Below, in pieces: positions 6,574 to 15,248 of a stretch of DNA of 18,075 nt. The stretch comes from an uncultured Erysipelotrichaceae bacterium. Its GTDB lineage: Bacteria; Bacillota_I; Bacilli_A; RF39; UBA660. The notes under the pieces were generated by a model, which did not search any database, had not been told where the DNA came from, and was given only the letters and a program-made list of their open reading frames with translations. Within the stretch, counting starts at the first letter, position 1, and the number at the start of each line of letters is the position of its first letter. Both the position numbers and the translations under genes were made by a program. The stretch covers positions 1 through 18,075 of the forward strand of contig CADBNY010000131.1 of the NCBI GenBank assembly GCA_902796215.1, given 5' to 3'.

Positions 6574-6602
6574 ACTATACCACATAAAGATAAAAGAATC
6601 AA
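6574..6602 (-). promoter_or_regulatory. Predicted sigma-A promoter of the metG T-box leader
   Basis: The minus strand has -35 TTGATT (6602-6597), a 17-bp spacer and -10 TATAGT (6579-6574), placing the start near 6567, just before Stem I of the T-box. The -35 overlaps the TGA stop codon of the preceding gene. Confidence 0.65.
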
Positions 6603-7267
6603 TTATCAAATTCATTCAACAATCTAGAATTACTCAAAGTAAATAAATATCTCTCAGATTGTTCCTTTATGCCATTAATTAAAGTAGTATCTTTTACTAA
6701 AACTTTAATATCAAAATTCTCTAACAATTGTCTTTGATAAGATCCTTTCATATATTTTGTAATATCCACAATAATTTTATTTTTAATAGATTCATCTATA
6801 TTAAAATCAAAAACTTGTTCAACCTTATTTAAAAATTTTTTTTCTAAAGAAATAGATAATTGATCCTTCAATATCTTTTTTATATCTTTATTTAAATTTA
6901 TAAAATCCTTTTTATAAAAAATAATAATATCTGTTCCTCCAGAAAAAGAACAATCATGAACTTTCTTAGATAAAATATTAACCCTTTTATTTTTTATTTT
7001 ATCGCAACAATCAAAAAGACTATTACGATACAAATCTAACATATTACTAAGCTCCTCAGTATTTAAAACAATCCGATTCTTCTTAGCTAATTCCAAAATT
7101 TTATTTTTAATAAGATCCATAGAATCTAGAGGTGGTGTTCCAATTAAAGACATAATATCATCATCTACTAAAACTGTTGTATTATTTTTAATGTTCTCTA
7201 ATAATGCTTGCTTATAACTTTCAAAATGCTGCTGTCTCATCTTTTCTATCATTTTCTCTTCCATCAT
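6599..7267 (-). CDS. Hypothetical protein between mfd and metG
   Basis: A 222-residue protein that I do not recognise. It is soluble (no membrane segment or signal peptide), rich in Lys, Ile, Asn and Asp, and mostly helical by eye: a charged N-terminal helix (1-27), a segment VDDDIMSLIGTPPLDSMDLIKNKI (34-57), a pair of cysteines DCCDKIKNKRVN (87-98), a short FSGGTDIIIFYKK strand-turn (108-120) and helical C-terminal half. No catalytic motif is evident. An AGGAGG ribosome binding site stands 4 nt before the first ATG and 7 nt before the second (7264), so either may be used. A TATAAT (7286-7281) lies in the 40-bp gap after mfd but lacks a good -35. It closes the dnaX-to-mfd gene string; base composition matches its neighbours. 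Confidence 0.75.
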   Translation of the reverse strand: MMEEKMIEKMRQQHFESYKQALLENIKNNTTVLVDDDIMSLIGTPPLDSMDLIKNKILELAKKNRIVLNTEELSNMLDLYRNSLFDCCDKIKNKRVNILSKKVHDCSFSGGTDIIIFYKKDFINLNKDIKKILKDQLSISLEKKFLNKVEQVFDFNIDESIKNKIIVDITKYMKGSYQRQLLENFDIKVLVKDTTLINGIKEQSERYLFTLSNSRLLNEFDN

Positions 7268-7307
7268 CTATCCTCCTAGCATTATAAATGTAACAATTTG
7301 AAAATCA

Positions 7308-10300
7308 TTAGTCAATAGATAATAAACACTTTTCACAGATTTTATTAAGAAGAGAAACTAAATAATAAATTGGATGTTTTTCCAATTTAATAATATCTAA
7401 GACAATAGCAAAAGACTTCCCTTTACTAGCAAATCGAAACATATTTGTAATATAAAAAGCTTCTATAAAAACCTTTTCTGTATCTATTCTTTCCACAATT
7501 TCTGGTGAAAAAATAATTTCAATAGAATTCTTGGTTTGATGAATATTTTCAATTTTAAGTTTTTTCGCTAAATTTTCAAACCATTCTTCATACATATAAA
7601 TGAGTAAATCTTCACTTATTTTTCCAAAACGATCTTCAAGTTCTTCCTTAACTTTATTAAAAGTTTTTTTATCTTCAATAGAATTAATTAAACGATGAAT
7701 TTCAATTTTTAAATCATCCTCTTGAACATAAGAATCTTCAATATGAGTCGTAACATCAATTAAAGGCTTACTATCTTCTATATTTTCTTCTGCAATAACA
7801 GGCTCATGTTTTATACTTCGAATTTCATTTTCTAACATCTTCAAATATAAATCAATTCCAACACTATCAATAAATCCAGCTTGTTCACTTCCCAGCATAT
7901 CTCCTGCTCCACGAATAGATAAATCCCTAGTAGCAATAGAAAAGCCACTGCCTAACTTAGTAAACTCTTTTATTACATTTAATCTCTTAATAGCTGTTTC
8001 TGTTAATTTCTTAAAAGGTTGATACATTAAATAAGCATAAGCAAATTTATCGCCTCTTCCGACTCTACCTCTTATTTGATATAACTGACTTAGTCCAAAT
8101 AAATCAGCATCAATAACAATTAATGTATTAACATTAGGAATATCAATACCAGTTTCAATAATTGTCGTACAAATCAAAATATCATATTTATAATTAACAA
8201 AATCATAAATTGTATCTTCTAATTGATTCTTATTCATTTGTCCATGAGCAATCGCAATCCTAGCATCTGGAGCAATTTCTTGAATTCTATAAAAAAATTC
8301 ATTGATTGACAAAACCCTATTATATAAAATAAATACTTGTCCATTTCTAGATAATTCTTTATAAATAGCATCTTTTAATATTTGCTTATTTTCTTCTACA
8401 ACATATGTTTGAACAGGATATCGATTATTTGGTGGAGTTTCAATTAAAGATAAACTTCTAATTCCAACTAAAGACATTTGCAAAGTTCTAGGAATAGGAG
8501 TTGCTGTTAAAGTTAAAACATCTACATTGGTTTTATACTGTTTTATTTTTTCTTTATGAGAAACACCAAAACGTTGTTCCTCATCAATAACTAATAATCC
8601 TAAATTACGAGGTTTAATGTCAGAACTTAAAAGACGATGCGTACCAATAACCATATCAATAGTACCATCTTCTAGCCCAGTAATAATACGTTGAACTTCT
8701 TTAGCACCAGTAAAACGATTTAATAAAGCAATACTAACAGGAAAATTATGAAATCGAATCAAAGCATTTTCATAATGCTGTTTAGAAAGAATTGTTGTTG
8801 GACAAAGAAATAGAACTTGTTTTGAATCTAAAATAGCTTTAAAAGCTGCCACAAAAGCCACCTCTGTTTTTCCAAAACCAACATCACCACAAAGTAATCG
8901 ATCCATTGGAGATGGAGATTCCATATCCTTCTTAATCTGAGCAATAGCATTTTTTTGATCAGCTGTTAATTCATAAGGAAAATCATTCTCAAAAGCAAGA
9001 GACAATTCACAATCCTCAGAAAAAGCAAAACCTTTACGTGCTTCCCTTTCAGCATACAACTTTATTAATTGATCAGCCATATCCATAACTTTAGATTTTA
9101 CCCGAGCTTTAGTCTTCTTCCACTCACTTCCACCTAATTTATTAACCTTAGGTACCATTCCTTCTTTACCAGAAAATTTACTAATTAAATCAATTTTCTC
9201 AACAGGAATATAAATCTTATCTGTTCCCTGATAAAGAATTTCTAAATAATCCTTTGTTATATCATGTAAACTCAAAGTTTTAATACCGTTGTAAACACCT
9301 ATACCATGAACATTATGAACAACATAATCACCTACTTCAAGTTTATTAATATCATAAATTGATTTAGAATATTTAAACTTTGTATTATAATGTTTTTTAT
9401 TTTCTAGATTTCTAAACAACTCATGAGAAGTAAGAACAACAAAATCTTGATAAATAAAGCCCTCAGATAATTCTCCATCAATAATATTAACAGAATTTAG
9501 AAAAATAGAATCAAAAGAACTTTCAACTACTTTAACTGCTAAATGCTTCAAAAGACTTTTAATTTGAAACTTTCTTAAACAAATTAAAATAGTTTTTTTC
9601 TCATTAATATTCTTTATAAGAAAATGATTAATAGCTTCAATATTCTCATTAAAATTATTAATAGTATTTATTCCAAAATTAATTATTGGAAAAGAATAAG
9701 ATGTCTTTTCCATATTGGCAAAAGAAAAATAATATAAAGGATAATCTACCTTTAAACTCTCTAAAGAATGAAAATAGTTTGATAGAAAGGCAACATCCTT
9801 TTCTTTTCGAAACTCCTCTACTTCATTTAAAATTTCAGTATAGGATAACTGAATCTGCTCATAATCCTTAAAAAATGTATAACATTCTCCCAAATAATCT
9901 GAAATATTAGAAACTTTTTCATATAAGTCAAAAAACTTCTGTTTACCATAATGCCCTTCTTCTATTTTTTTATCTGTTAAAAATTCAGAAAAAGGCTTAA
10001 TATAAATAGAATCTATTTTTGAAATAGATTTTTGAGTATCAACATTAAAATAACGAATAGATTCAATTTCATTGTCAAAAAATTCAATACGAACTGGATT
10101 TTCTTCATCAATAGGAAAAATATCAATAACAAACCCACGAACACTAAATTCTCCAGTTTTGTTAACTAACGCATCTTTTTCATAACCACAAGAAAAGATT
10201 TTATTCACAAGTTCATTTCTATCAATAATATCACCTATTTTTAATTGAAATATGAATTTTTTATAATTTCTTTTCTCAGGTAAAAATCTTAAATATCCCA

Positions 10301-10625
10301 TCAAATTAGTAATAATAATTCCACTATCATGAAGAGCAAAATAATTCAGAGTATCCATTCTTCTAGAAAGTAAATCAAAAGAAGATGCTAAAGCCTCACT
10401 TGTTAAAAAATCATCCATAGGAAATAAAAAAACAGAATCATTATAATTTATTAATTTACGATAAATTTTATTTGCTTCAAACACACTGTCGACAACAATT
10501 AAAATGTTTTTATGTTTTTCCCTATAAATCTTATTTAAAATCAAACAAAAAAATTCATCCGTCAAATTACATAGACCCATGTTTTTTTCTAACTTTATAT
10601 CAATTAATTCATCAAAAAATTTCAT
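7308..10625 (-). CDS. mfd: Transcription-repair coupling factor Mfd
   Basis: A DNA translocase of 1105 residues (B. subtilis Mfd has 1177) that removes RNA polymerase stalled at lesions and recruits UvrA. The N-terminal UvrB-like part (about 1-330) includes the TNLMGYLRFLP region and VRGFVIDIFP. The RNA polymerase interaction (CarD-like) domain begins near 425 with VGDYVVHNVHGIGVYNG. Helicase domain 1 has LTADQKNAI, Walker A GDVGFGKT (580-587), DEEQRFG near 680 and LTATPIPRTL; helicase domain 2 has TTIIETGIDIPN and QIRGRVGRG, followed by the TRG segment and GAGDMLGSEQ. The C-terminal TRCF domain is present. ATG at 10625 follows AGGTGA, which contains the pth stop codon. The pth-mfd pair is conserved in Bacillus, though there it lies farther downstream after spoVG. 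Confidence 0.97.
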   Translation of the reverse strand: MKFFDELIDIKLEKNMGLCNLTDEFFCLILNKIYREKHKNILIVVDSVFEANKIYRKLINYNDSVFLFPMDDFLTSEALASSFDLLSRRMDTLNYFALHDSGIIITNLMGYLRFLPEKRNYKKFIFQLKIGDIIDRNELVNKIFSCGYEKDALVNKTGEFSVRGFVIDIFPIDEENPVRIEFFDNEIESIRYFNVDTQKSISKIDSIYIKPFSEFLTDKKIEEGHYGKQKFFDLYEKVSNISDYLGECYTFFKDYEQIQLSYTEILNEVEEFRKEKDVAFLSNYFHSLESLKVDYPLYYFSFANMEKTSYSFPIINFGINTINNFNENIEAINHFLIKNINEKKTILICLRKFQIKSLLKHLAVKVVESSFDSIFLNSVNIIDGELSEGFIYQDFVVLTSHELFRNLENKKHYNTKFKYSKSIYDINKLEVGDYVVHNVHGIGVYNGIKTLSLHDITKDYLEILYQGTDKIYIPVEKIDLISKFSGKEGMVPKVNKLGGSEWKKTKARVKSKVMDMADQLIKLYAEREARKGFAFSEDCELSLAFENDFPYELTADQKNAIAQIKKDMESPSPMDRLLCGDVGFGKTEVAFVAAFKAILDSKQVLFLCPTTILSKQHYENALIRFHNFPVSIALLNRFTGAKEVQRIITGLEDGTIDMVIGTHRLLSSDIKPRNLGLLVIDEEQRFGVSHKEKIKQYKTNVDVLTLTATPIPRTLQMSLVGIRSLSLIETPPNNRYPVQTYVVEENKQILKDAIYKELSRNGQVFILYNRVLSINEFFYRIQEIAPDARIAIAHGQMNKNQLEDTIYDFVNYKYDILICTTIIETGIDIPNVNTLIVIDADLFGLSQLYQIRGRVGRGDKFAYAYLMYQPFKKLTETAIKRLNVIKEFTKLGSGFSIATRDLSIRGAGDMLGSEQAGFIDSVGIDLYLKMLENEIRSIKHEPVIAEENIEDSKPLIDVTTHIEDSYVQEDDLKIEIHRLINSIEDKKTFNKVKEELEDRFGKISEDLLIYMYEEWFENLAKKLKIENIHQTKNSIEIIFSPEIVERIDTEKVFIEAFYITNMFRFASKGKSFAIVLDIIKLEKHPIYYLVSLLNKICEKCLLSID

Positions 10626-10629
10626 AATA

Positions 10630-11199
10630 TCACCTATTTTTTTGATTATATTTATTCATTAAATCTGAAAATGATAATTTAAAATAGTCATCTAAAACAG
10701 AACATAAATGAGAAAATAAAGATTCTAAAACTTTTCTATCTTCTTTAGAAAAATGTCCTAATACATAATCCTTTGTATCAATAGATTTATTATTTGAAAT
10801 CCCCACTTTTAATCTCTTATAAGAAGAAGTTCCAATAACACTTTCAATACTCTTTAACCCATTATGTCCAGCACTAGAACCACCTTTTTTTAATTTAAAA
10901 TTACCAACAAACAAGTCAAGATCATCTGAAATAACTAATAAATCATCTACAGATATATTAAAATAATTCATAACTTGATAAACCGAATCACCAGATAAAT
11001 TCATATAGGTTTGAGGTTTCAAAAATATAACTTTTTCGCCATTAAAAAAAGTTTGAATAAAAGAACCACTAAATTTATTATTCCAAGAATTCTCAATATT
11101 TTTCTTATTAAGATAATAATCAATAAAATCAAATCCAACATTATGGCGAGTATTGACATATTCTTTACCAGGATTTCCTAATCCCACAATTAATTTCAT
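10630..11199 (-). CDS. pth: Peptidyl-tRNA hydrolase
   Basis: Cleaves the ester bond between nascent peptide and tRNA in prematurely released peptidyl-tRNAs. The 189-residue protein has the standard signatures: MKLIVGLGNPGKEY (1-14, N9), TRHNVGF (17-23, catalytic H19), FLKPQTYMNLSG (59-70), DDLDL (92-96, catalytic aspartate) and KKGGSSAGHNGLKSI (104-118). The start at 11199 is chosen because the protein then begins exactly at the family N-terminus and has AGGAAG upstream; an in-frame extension to 11250 would overlap rsmI. The rsmI stop TGA sits within this ribosome binding site, and the pth stop sits within that of mfd, so the three genes look translationally coupled. Confidence 0.96.
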   Translation of the reverse strand: MKLIVGLGNPGKEYVNTRHNVGFDFIDYYLNKKNIENSWNNKFSGSFIQTFFNGEKVIFLKPQTYMNLSGDSVYQVMNYFNISVDDLLVISDDLDLFVGNFKLKKGGSSAGHNGLKSIESVIGTSSYKRLKVGISNNKSIDTKDYVLGHFSKEDRKVLESLFSHLCSVLDDYFKLSFSDLMNKYNQKNR

Positions 11200-11203
11200 A
11201 AAA

Positions 11204-12043
11204 TCACTTCCTATTATGATATTCATTATAAATAACAGATTTTGCCACATGCCTCTCTTGAGCCACTAACTTAATTGCATCTTTTTCATTCATTCCATCT
11301 TCCAAATACATTTTAACATGTTTTAAAACATCTAAGTTACTATAATCAATTATTTCTTTATTACCTTCAACTATTAAAACAAATTCTCCTTTCATATTAT
11401 CAACAAGAGAAATTGCATTTAAAATAGTATCCCTCAATACTTCTTCATGAATTTTAGACAATTCACGACAAATGGCAATGTTTCTATTTCCAAAAATATC
11501 TAACATATTTTGAAGAGTAGTTTTAATTCTATGAACAGACTCATAAAAAATTAACGTACACCTATTATCCCTTAAAGATTTTAATTCACTAATTTGTTTC
11601 TGATGTTTTGAATTCAAAAAACCATAAAACAAAAAAGGAGAAGGTTCTATACCAGAAATAGTTAAAGCTGGAACAAATGCCGTAGCACCAGGTAAAGATA
11701 TAACATTATAACCAGCATCAATTACAGCACGAACAATAATAAAGCCAGGATCACTAATAATAGGAGTCCCCTGATCTGTAACAAAACCTATATTTTTTCC
11801 TTTTTCTAAAAAAGAAATAACAGATTGAATCATATTACTCTCATTATATTCATGACAACTCATTAATTTTTTATGAATATCATAATGCCGAAGCAAAATA
11901 CCAGTATTTCTAGTGTCTTCACAAAGAATAATATCAACAGTCTTCAAAATATTTAAAGAACGAACTGTAATGTCATCTAAATTACCAATAGGTGTAGGAA
12001 TTAAATATAAACTTGCTGTATTATTATAACTTTTTTGAATCAC
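11204..12043 (-). CDS. rsmI: 16S rRNA (cytidine-2'-O)-methyltransferase RsmI
   Basis: Methylates the 2'-OH of C1402 of 16S rRNA in the decoding centre (E. coli numbering). It is a tetrapyrrole-methylase-fold (SPOUT-unlike class III) enzyme of 279 residues with LYLIPTPIGNLDDITVR (12-28), ILCEDTRNTGILLRHY (39-54), FVTDQGTPIISDPG (87-100), VISLPGATAFVPAL (114-127) and FYESVHRI (167-174). A GTG at 12043 is taken as start: AGGAGG lies 6 nt before it, while the in-frame ATG at 12076 encodes that site. The start lies within the last codons of trmN6, a 20-nt overlap. In B. subtilis yazA, a GIY-YIG protein, lies between these two genes; it is absent here. Confidence 0.94.
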   Translation of the reverse strand: MIQKSYNNTASLYLIPTPIGNLDDITVRSLNILKTVDIILCEDTRNTGILLRHYDIHKKLMSCHEYNESNMIQSVISFLEKGKNIGFVTDQGTPIISDPGFIIVRAVIDAGYNVISLPGATAFVPALTISGIEPSPFLFYGFLNSKHQKQISELKSLRDNRCTLIFYESVHRIKTTLQNMLDIFGNRNIAICRELSKIHEEVLRDTILNAISLVDNMKGEFVLIVEGNKEIIDYSNLDVLKHVKMYLEDGMNEKDAIKLVAQERHVAKSVIYNEYHNRK

Positions 12044-12767
12044 AATATACCTCCTTCTGTAATCTGGAATATTCATCAGTCATTTGACCATTTAAATCAT
12101 ACTTAATTAATGGCTTATCAATCTTTAAACCCATTCTTCCACATTTCTGACCTTCAATCAATACCAAAATTGGTTCTCGATCTAAAGTTTCATAAATAAA
12201 TTTAATTCTTTTAGGCTCGATACCATAAAGTCGAAAAATTTCAAATATTTCCACTAATCGAGTACTTCGATGAACAATAGAAAGTACTCCATTATCTTTC
12301 AAAACTTTTTTTGCACAATCACAAATTTCCTCTAAATTGATTAAAATTTCATGCCTAGCCACTCTTTTTTCATAAGAGTCATTAACAGTGCTTCCTTCCT
12401 CTAATTTAAAATATGGAGGATTACAAAGTACAAAATCAAATTCATTTAAGTGATTGTTAGAAAAGTTTTTAATATCATCACATATAATAGATATACGATT
12501 TTCTAAATGATTATAAAGAACAGACTTTTCAGCTAAAGAAGCCAATTTTTCCTGTATTTCAACTCCAATAATATTTTGTTTGCATTTTTTTGTTAAAATT
12601 AAAGGAATAACGCCATTACCAGTACAAAAATCAACAATTTTTCTATCTCTTAAACGAATAGAAGAATAATTAGCAAGAATAATACTATCTAAGGAAAAAG
12701 AAAAAAAATCAGAGTTTTGATAAATTTTTAAATTTTTATATCCTAAAACATCATCTAATCTCTCCAT
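12024..12767 (-). CDS. trmN6: tRNA1(Val) (adenine(37)-N6)-methyltransferase, TrmN6/YabB family
   Basis: A class I SAM-dependent methyltransferase of 247 residues. It begins with ERLDDVLGYKNLKIYQ (2-17), characteristic of the YabB family, then FSFSLDSIILA (22-32), the SAM motif VDFCTGNGVIPL (45-56), GVEIQEKLASLA (68-79) and the N6-adenine catalytic motif NPPY (116-119). E. coli TrmN6 modifies A37 of tRNA1-Val; the Firmicutes orthologue's exact substrate is inferred from family. The start ATG shares a base with the ricT stop (TAATG), and no clear ribosome binding site is present, pointing to re-initiation after ricT. The gene overlaps rsmI at its other end. Confidence 0.9.
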   Translation of the reverse strand: MERLDDVLGYKNLKIYQNSDFFSFSLDSIILANYSSIRLRDRKIVDFCTGNGVIPLILTKKCKQNIIGVEIQEKLASLAEKSVLYNHLENRISIICDDIKNFSNNHLNEFDFVLCNPPYFKLEEGSTVNDSYEKRVARHEILINLEEICDCAKKVLKDNGVLSIVHRSTRLVEIFEIFRLYGIEPKRIKFIYETLDREPILVLIEGQKCGRMGLKIDKPLIKYDLNGQMTDEYSRLQKEVYCDSKKL

Positions 12768-13558
12768 TATTTTTTATCTTCCTTATTAAAACTAACAATA
12801 CCTTTATCCTTCAAATCAACTTTATAAGTTTTTTTAAAAATATCAATTGAAACCGTTTTTCCCATTCCAAGAGGAGTATCAACAACTAATCCAACTGTTG
12901 GTAATTCCTTTTTTAAATCTGTATATGTATCATTTTCATATCCCAAACAGCACAATAATCTACCACAAATACCATTAATTTTAGAAGGATTCAACGCAAG
13001 CATTTGATTTTTAGCCATATTAATAGAAACACTATTAAAATCCGTCAAAAAAGAGTTACAGCACAAAAATAATCCACAAGGCCCTAATCCACCAATTTTC
13101 TTTGCTTTATCACGCACACCAATTTGTCTAAGCTCAATTCTAGTTTTATATTTACCTGCAAGCTTTTTCGCCAGTTCACGAAAATCAACACGGTTATCAG
13201 ATAAGAAAGAAAGTAATAATTGAGATTTATCAAAATAATAATAAGCATCAATAAAGTTCATATTTAATTCTAATTTTTGATTAATTTTTTTAGCCTGCTC
13301 CAAGGCTTCTTGAGCCTCAATTTTATTTTTTTCATATTGCTTAATATCATTTTCGTCTAAAATACGAAGAACTTTAAATAATGGTAATACCAAATTTTTT
13401 TCTTTTTCCTTATACATTTCCTTGCAAATATAGCCTGTTAATAATCCATTCTCAGTTTCAAAGACAACAAAATCACCTTTCTTTAAAGTTAAAAAGTTAG
13501 GGGACAAATAGTAAATATTCTTTGTTTCTTCACAGCTTACAACTACAACATCTAACAC
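12767..13558 (-). CDS. ricT: RicT/YaaT family iron-sulfur protein (PSP1 domain)
   Basis: A 263-residue PSP1-domain protein matching B. subtilis YaaT/RicT (275 residues). The conserved core carries two cysteine clusters, GPCGLFLCC (159-167: C161, C166, C167) and GICGRLLCC (196-204: C198, C203, C204), which coordinate iron-sulfur clusters in the B. subtilis RicA-RicF-RicT complex. IELRQIGVRDKAKKIGGLG (141-159) is also diagnostic. That complex assists RNase Y-dependent mRNA maturation and influences sporulation, biofilm and competence. The start is taken as GTG at 13558: AGGAGG lies 9 nt upstream, inside the end of holB, and no in-frame ATG exists nearby. Whether partners RicA and RicF exist cannot be seen here. 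Confidence 0.92.
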   Translation of the reverse strand: MLDVVVVSCEETKNIYYLSPNFLTLKKGDFVVFETENGLLTGYICKEMYKEKEKNLVLPLFKVLRILDENDIKQYEKNKIEAQEALEQAKKINQKLELNMNFIDAYYYFDKSQLLLSFLSDNRVDFRELAKKLAGKYKTRIELRQIGVRDKAKKIGGLGPCGLFLCCNSFLTDFNSVSINMAKNQMLALNPSKINGICGRLLCCLGYENDTYTDLKKELPTVGLVVDTPLGMGKTVSIDIFKKTYKVDLKDKGIVSFNKEDKK

Positions 13559-13563
13559 AATAT

Positions 13564-14412
13564 CTAACCTCCTATAATTAATTTTGAAAACAATGAATCT
13601 AACCACAATTTATAATTTACATTGAAATCAAGCTTAGATAATTCCTCTTCTAATATAGATATTTTACCTAAAAGAACATTATCATTAATACCAGTAAATA
13701 AAGAAATAACATCTTTATCTAATAAATTAGTAATATCATATTTATCATTTATAAAAGAAATAATAATACTTTCCACAATCTTTAAATTGTCTGAAATAAG
13801 AATCTTATCAGGGTAAATATCAAGAATATTTTTATATTTTATAAAAAAATCATAAGGATTTATAACACATTTTAATAAATCTAAAACGTTTTTATCACTA
13901 CTAAACAAAATATTATTTTCCTTTAAAGTAATTATTTGACATCTAGACAAAATGGTTTCAATAATCAAATAACGATTCTTAGTGACCAAAAAAGCAATAA
14001 TGTCATCTTCTGGCTCCTCTAAAAATTTTAACATAGTATTAGCAGAAAATAAATTCATTTTTTCAGCATCTTTAATGATATAAATCCTCTTTCCATTCAA
14101 CAATGACTTATTATTATATTCATTTTGTAATTCAATAATTTGATTTTTTTTAATGTTATTACCATCAGGTTCAATAATATGAACATCTAAAAAATCACCT
14201 TCATCAATTAAATGAAAAATAGGATTATTAATACTATGAACTTTCTCATAAGAACAGTTTGTTAAAATCATTTTAATAAAATCAAGAATATATTGAAAGT
14301 CCTCATCATAATTCTCCAATTCAACTAAATAAGCATGAGAAATCTTATTATTTTTTACAACATGATTAATATAATTAATATAATTTTTTTTAATTAACGA
14401 CATCTGACTCAT
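13564..14412 (-). CDS. holB: DNA polymerase III subunit delta'
   Basis: A 282-residue clamp-loader stator subunit. The N-terminal part contains KKNYINYINHVVKNNKISHAYLV, typical of delta' proteins in which the nucleotide-binding P-loop of DnaX is degenerate. Further on are KKNQIIELQ, the sequence RIYIIKDAEKMNLFSANTMLKFLEEP corresponding to the DnaX Walker B/sensor region, and ILSRCQII (SRC motif). It loads the sliding clamp with DnaX and HolA. The position between a bofA-like gene and ricT agrees with the Bacillus order. ATG at 14412 has GAGGG 4 nt upstream, overlapping the bofA-like stop; a second ATG at 14403 is too far from it. In Bacillus tmk, yaaQ and yaaR precede holB; they are absent here. 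Confidence 0.9.
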   Translation of the reverse strand: MSQMSLIKKNYINYINHVVKNNKISHAYLVELENYDEDFQYILDFIKMILTNCSYEKVHSINNPIFHLIDEGDFLDVHIIEPDGNNIKKNQIIELQNEYNNKSLLNGKRIYIIKDAEKMNLFSANTMLKFLEEPEDDIIAFLVTKNRYLIIETILSRCQIITLKENNILFSSDKNVLDLLKCVINPYDFFIKYKNILDIYPDKILISDNLKIVESIIISFINDKYDITNLLDKDVISLFTGINDNVLLGKISILEEELSKLDFNVNYKLWLDSLFSKLIIGG

Positions 14413-14419
14413 AAAACCC

Positions 14420-14617
14420 TCACAGAAAAAGAAATTTAAAAATAATTAAGCCAACAAAACCAAAAAAGCCAAGAAAAGAAACTATCGAAATAGTATAAAA
14501 ATTGATTGGTATTATTAAATTAAATGAAACAAAAACTATATTAAATAAGTAAAGAAAAAAAGAAGAAATAATAATTTTTTTAAATAATAATTTTATAAAT
14601 TTAATAAAAATCACCAT
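14420..14617 (-). CDS. bofA: BofA-like integral membrane protein
   Basis: A 65-residue, almost wholly hydrophobic protein with two predicted membrane segments (about 14-33 and 42-64) and a basic N-terminal part. The C-terminal half, LIIPINFYTISIVSFLGFFGFVGLIIFK, lines up with the conserved H-I-P-[IV]-N ... G-x-x-G ... I-K pattern of BofA (87 residues in B. subtilis). BofA is the mother-cell membrane protein that inhibits SpoIVFB processing of pro-sigma-K during sporulation. Its place directly after recR matches Bacillus, where bofA follows recR and yaaL. There is no obvious Shine-Dalgarno before the ATG at 14617; GGTGA lies just inside the frame. Family assignment from short hydrophobic sequence is plausible but not certain. 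Confidence 0.7.
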   Translation of the reverse strand: MVIFIKFIKLLFKKIIISSFFLYLFNIVFVSFNLIIPINFYTISIVSFLGFFGFVGLIIFKFLFL

Positions 14618-14643
14618 TAATGAATATGAAAAAAAAGAAAAAA

Positions 14644-15240
14644 TTATTCAATACTTTTTCTATCGCTCATAGCTCGCTCCAAAGTTAATTTATCTAAATA
14701 CTCCATATCAGCTCCTATAGGAATTCCACTTGCTAAACGAGTTGTTTTAATTCCTAAATCATCTAAAGTTCTTTTTATATATAAGGTTGTAGTTTCACCT
14801 TCTATGCTTGGTTTAAAAGCAAAAACTATTTCAACAAAATTTTCATCATGAATACGATCTAGCAATTTTCCAATACCAATATCCTCAGGATTAATTCCAT
14901 CTAAAGGAGAAATTAATCCTTCAAGAACGTGATATTTACCATGAAAAATACCAAATTTTTCAAATAAGAATACACTCTTAGAATCTTCTACAACACATAA
15001 AATATCAGAATTTCTAGTAGAATCAGAACAAATATAACAAAGTTCATTATCAGTTAAAGTATTGCACTTTTTACACTTATGAATTTTATCTGAAACATCT
15101 AAAAGACTAGAAGAAAAAAATTCAACTTGTTCCTCTTCCAAGTCTAAAACAGAAAAAGCCAGTCTTTCGGCTGTTTTTTCACCAATCCCTGGAAAACATT
15201 TAAAAGATTCAATTAAATTTTTAATACTTTCAGGATACAT
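14644..15240 (-). CDS. recR: Recombination mediator RecR
   Basis: RecR acts with RecO (and RecF) to load RecA on SSB-coated single-stranded DNA. The 198-residue protein has the full layout: helix-hairpin-helix FPGIGEKTAERLAF (16-29), C4 zinc finger with C56, C59, C68 and C71, Toprim domain with CVVED (82-86) and IEGETT (146-151), and the C-terminal RLASGIPIGADMEYLD motif (168-183). The family usually has N-P before the E-G-E segment; here it reads K-P. The TAG stop of ebfC forms part of the ribosome binding site (TAGGAA) for the ATG at 15240. Order dnaX-ebfC-recR is conserved in many bacteria. Confidence 0.97.
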   Translation of the reverse strand: MYPESIKNLIESFKCFPGIGEKTAERLAFSVLDLEEEQVEFFSSSLLDVSDKIHKCKKCNTLTDNELCYICSDSTRNSDILCVVEDSKSVFLFEKFGIFHGKYHVLEGLISPLDGINPEDIGIGKLLDRIHDENFVEIVFAFKPSIEGETTTLYIKRTLDDLGIKTTRLASGIPIGADMEYLDKLTLERAMSDRKSIE

Positions 15241-15248
15241 ACAATTTC

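Noticed and set aside
9686..9871. Plus-strand open frame inside mfd
   Set aside because: It is antisense to a well-conserved gene, has no ribosome binding site and no recognisable protein features.
13622..13816. Plus-strand open frame inside holB
   Set aside because: Low-complexity antisense frame without start signals.
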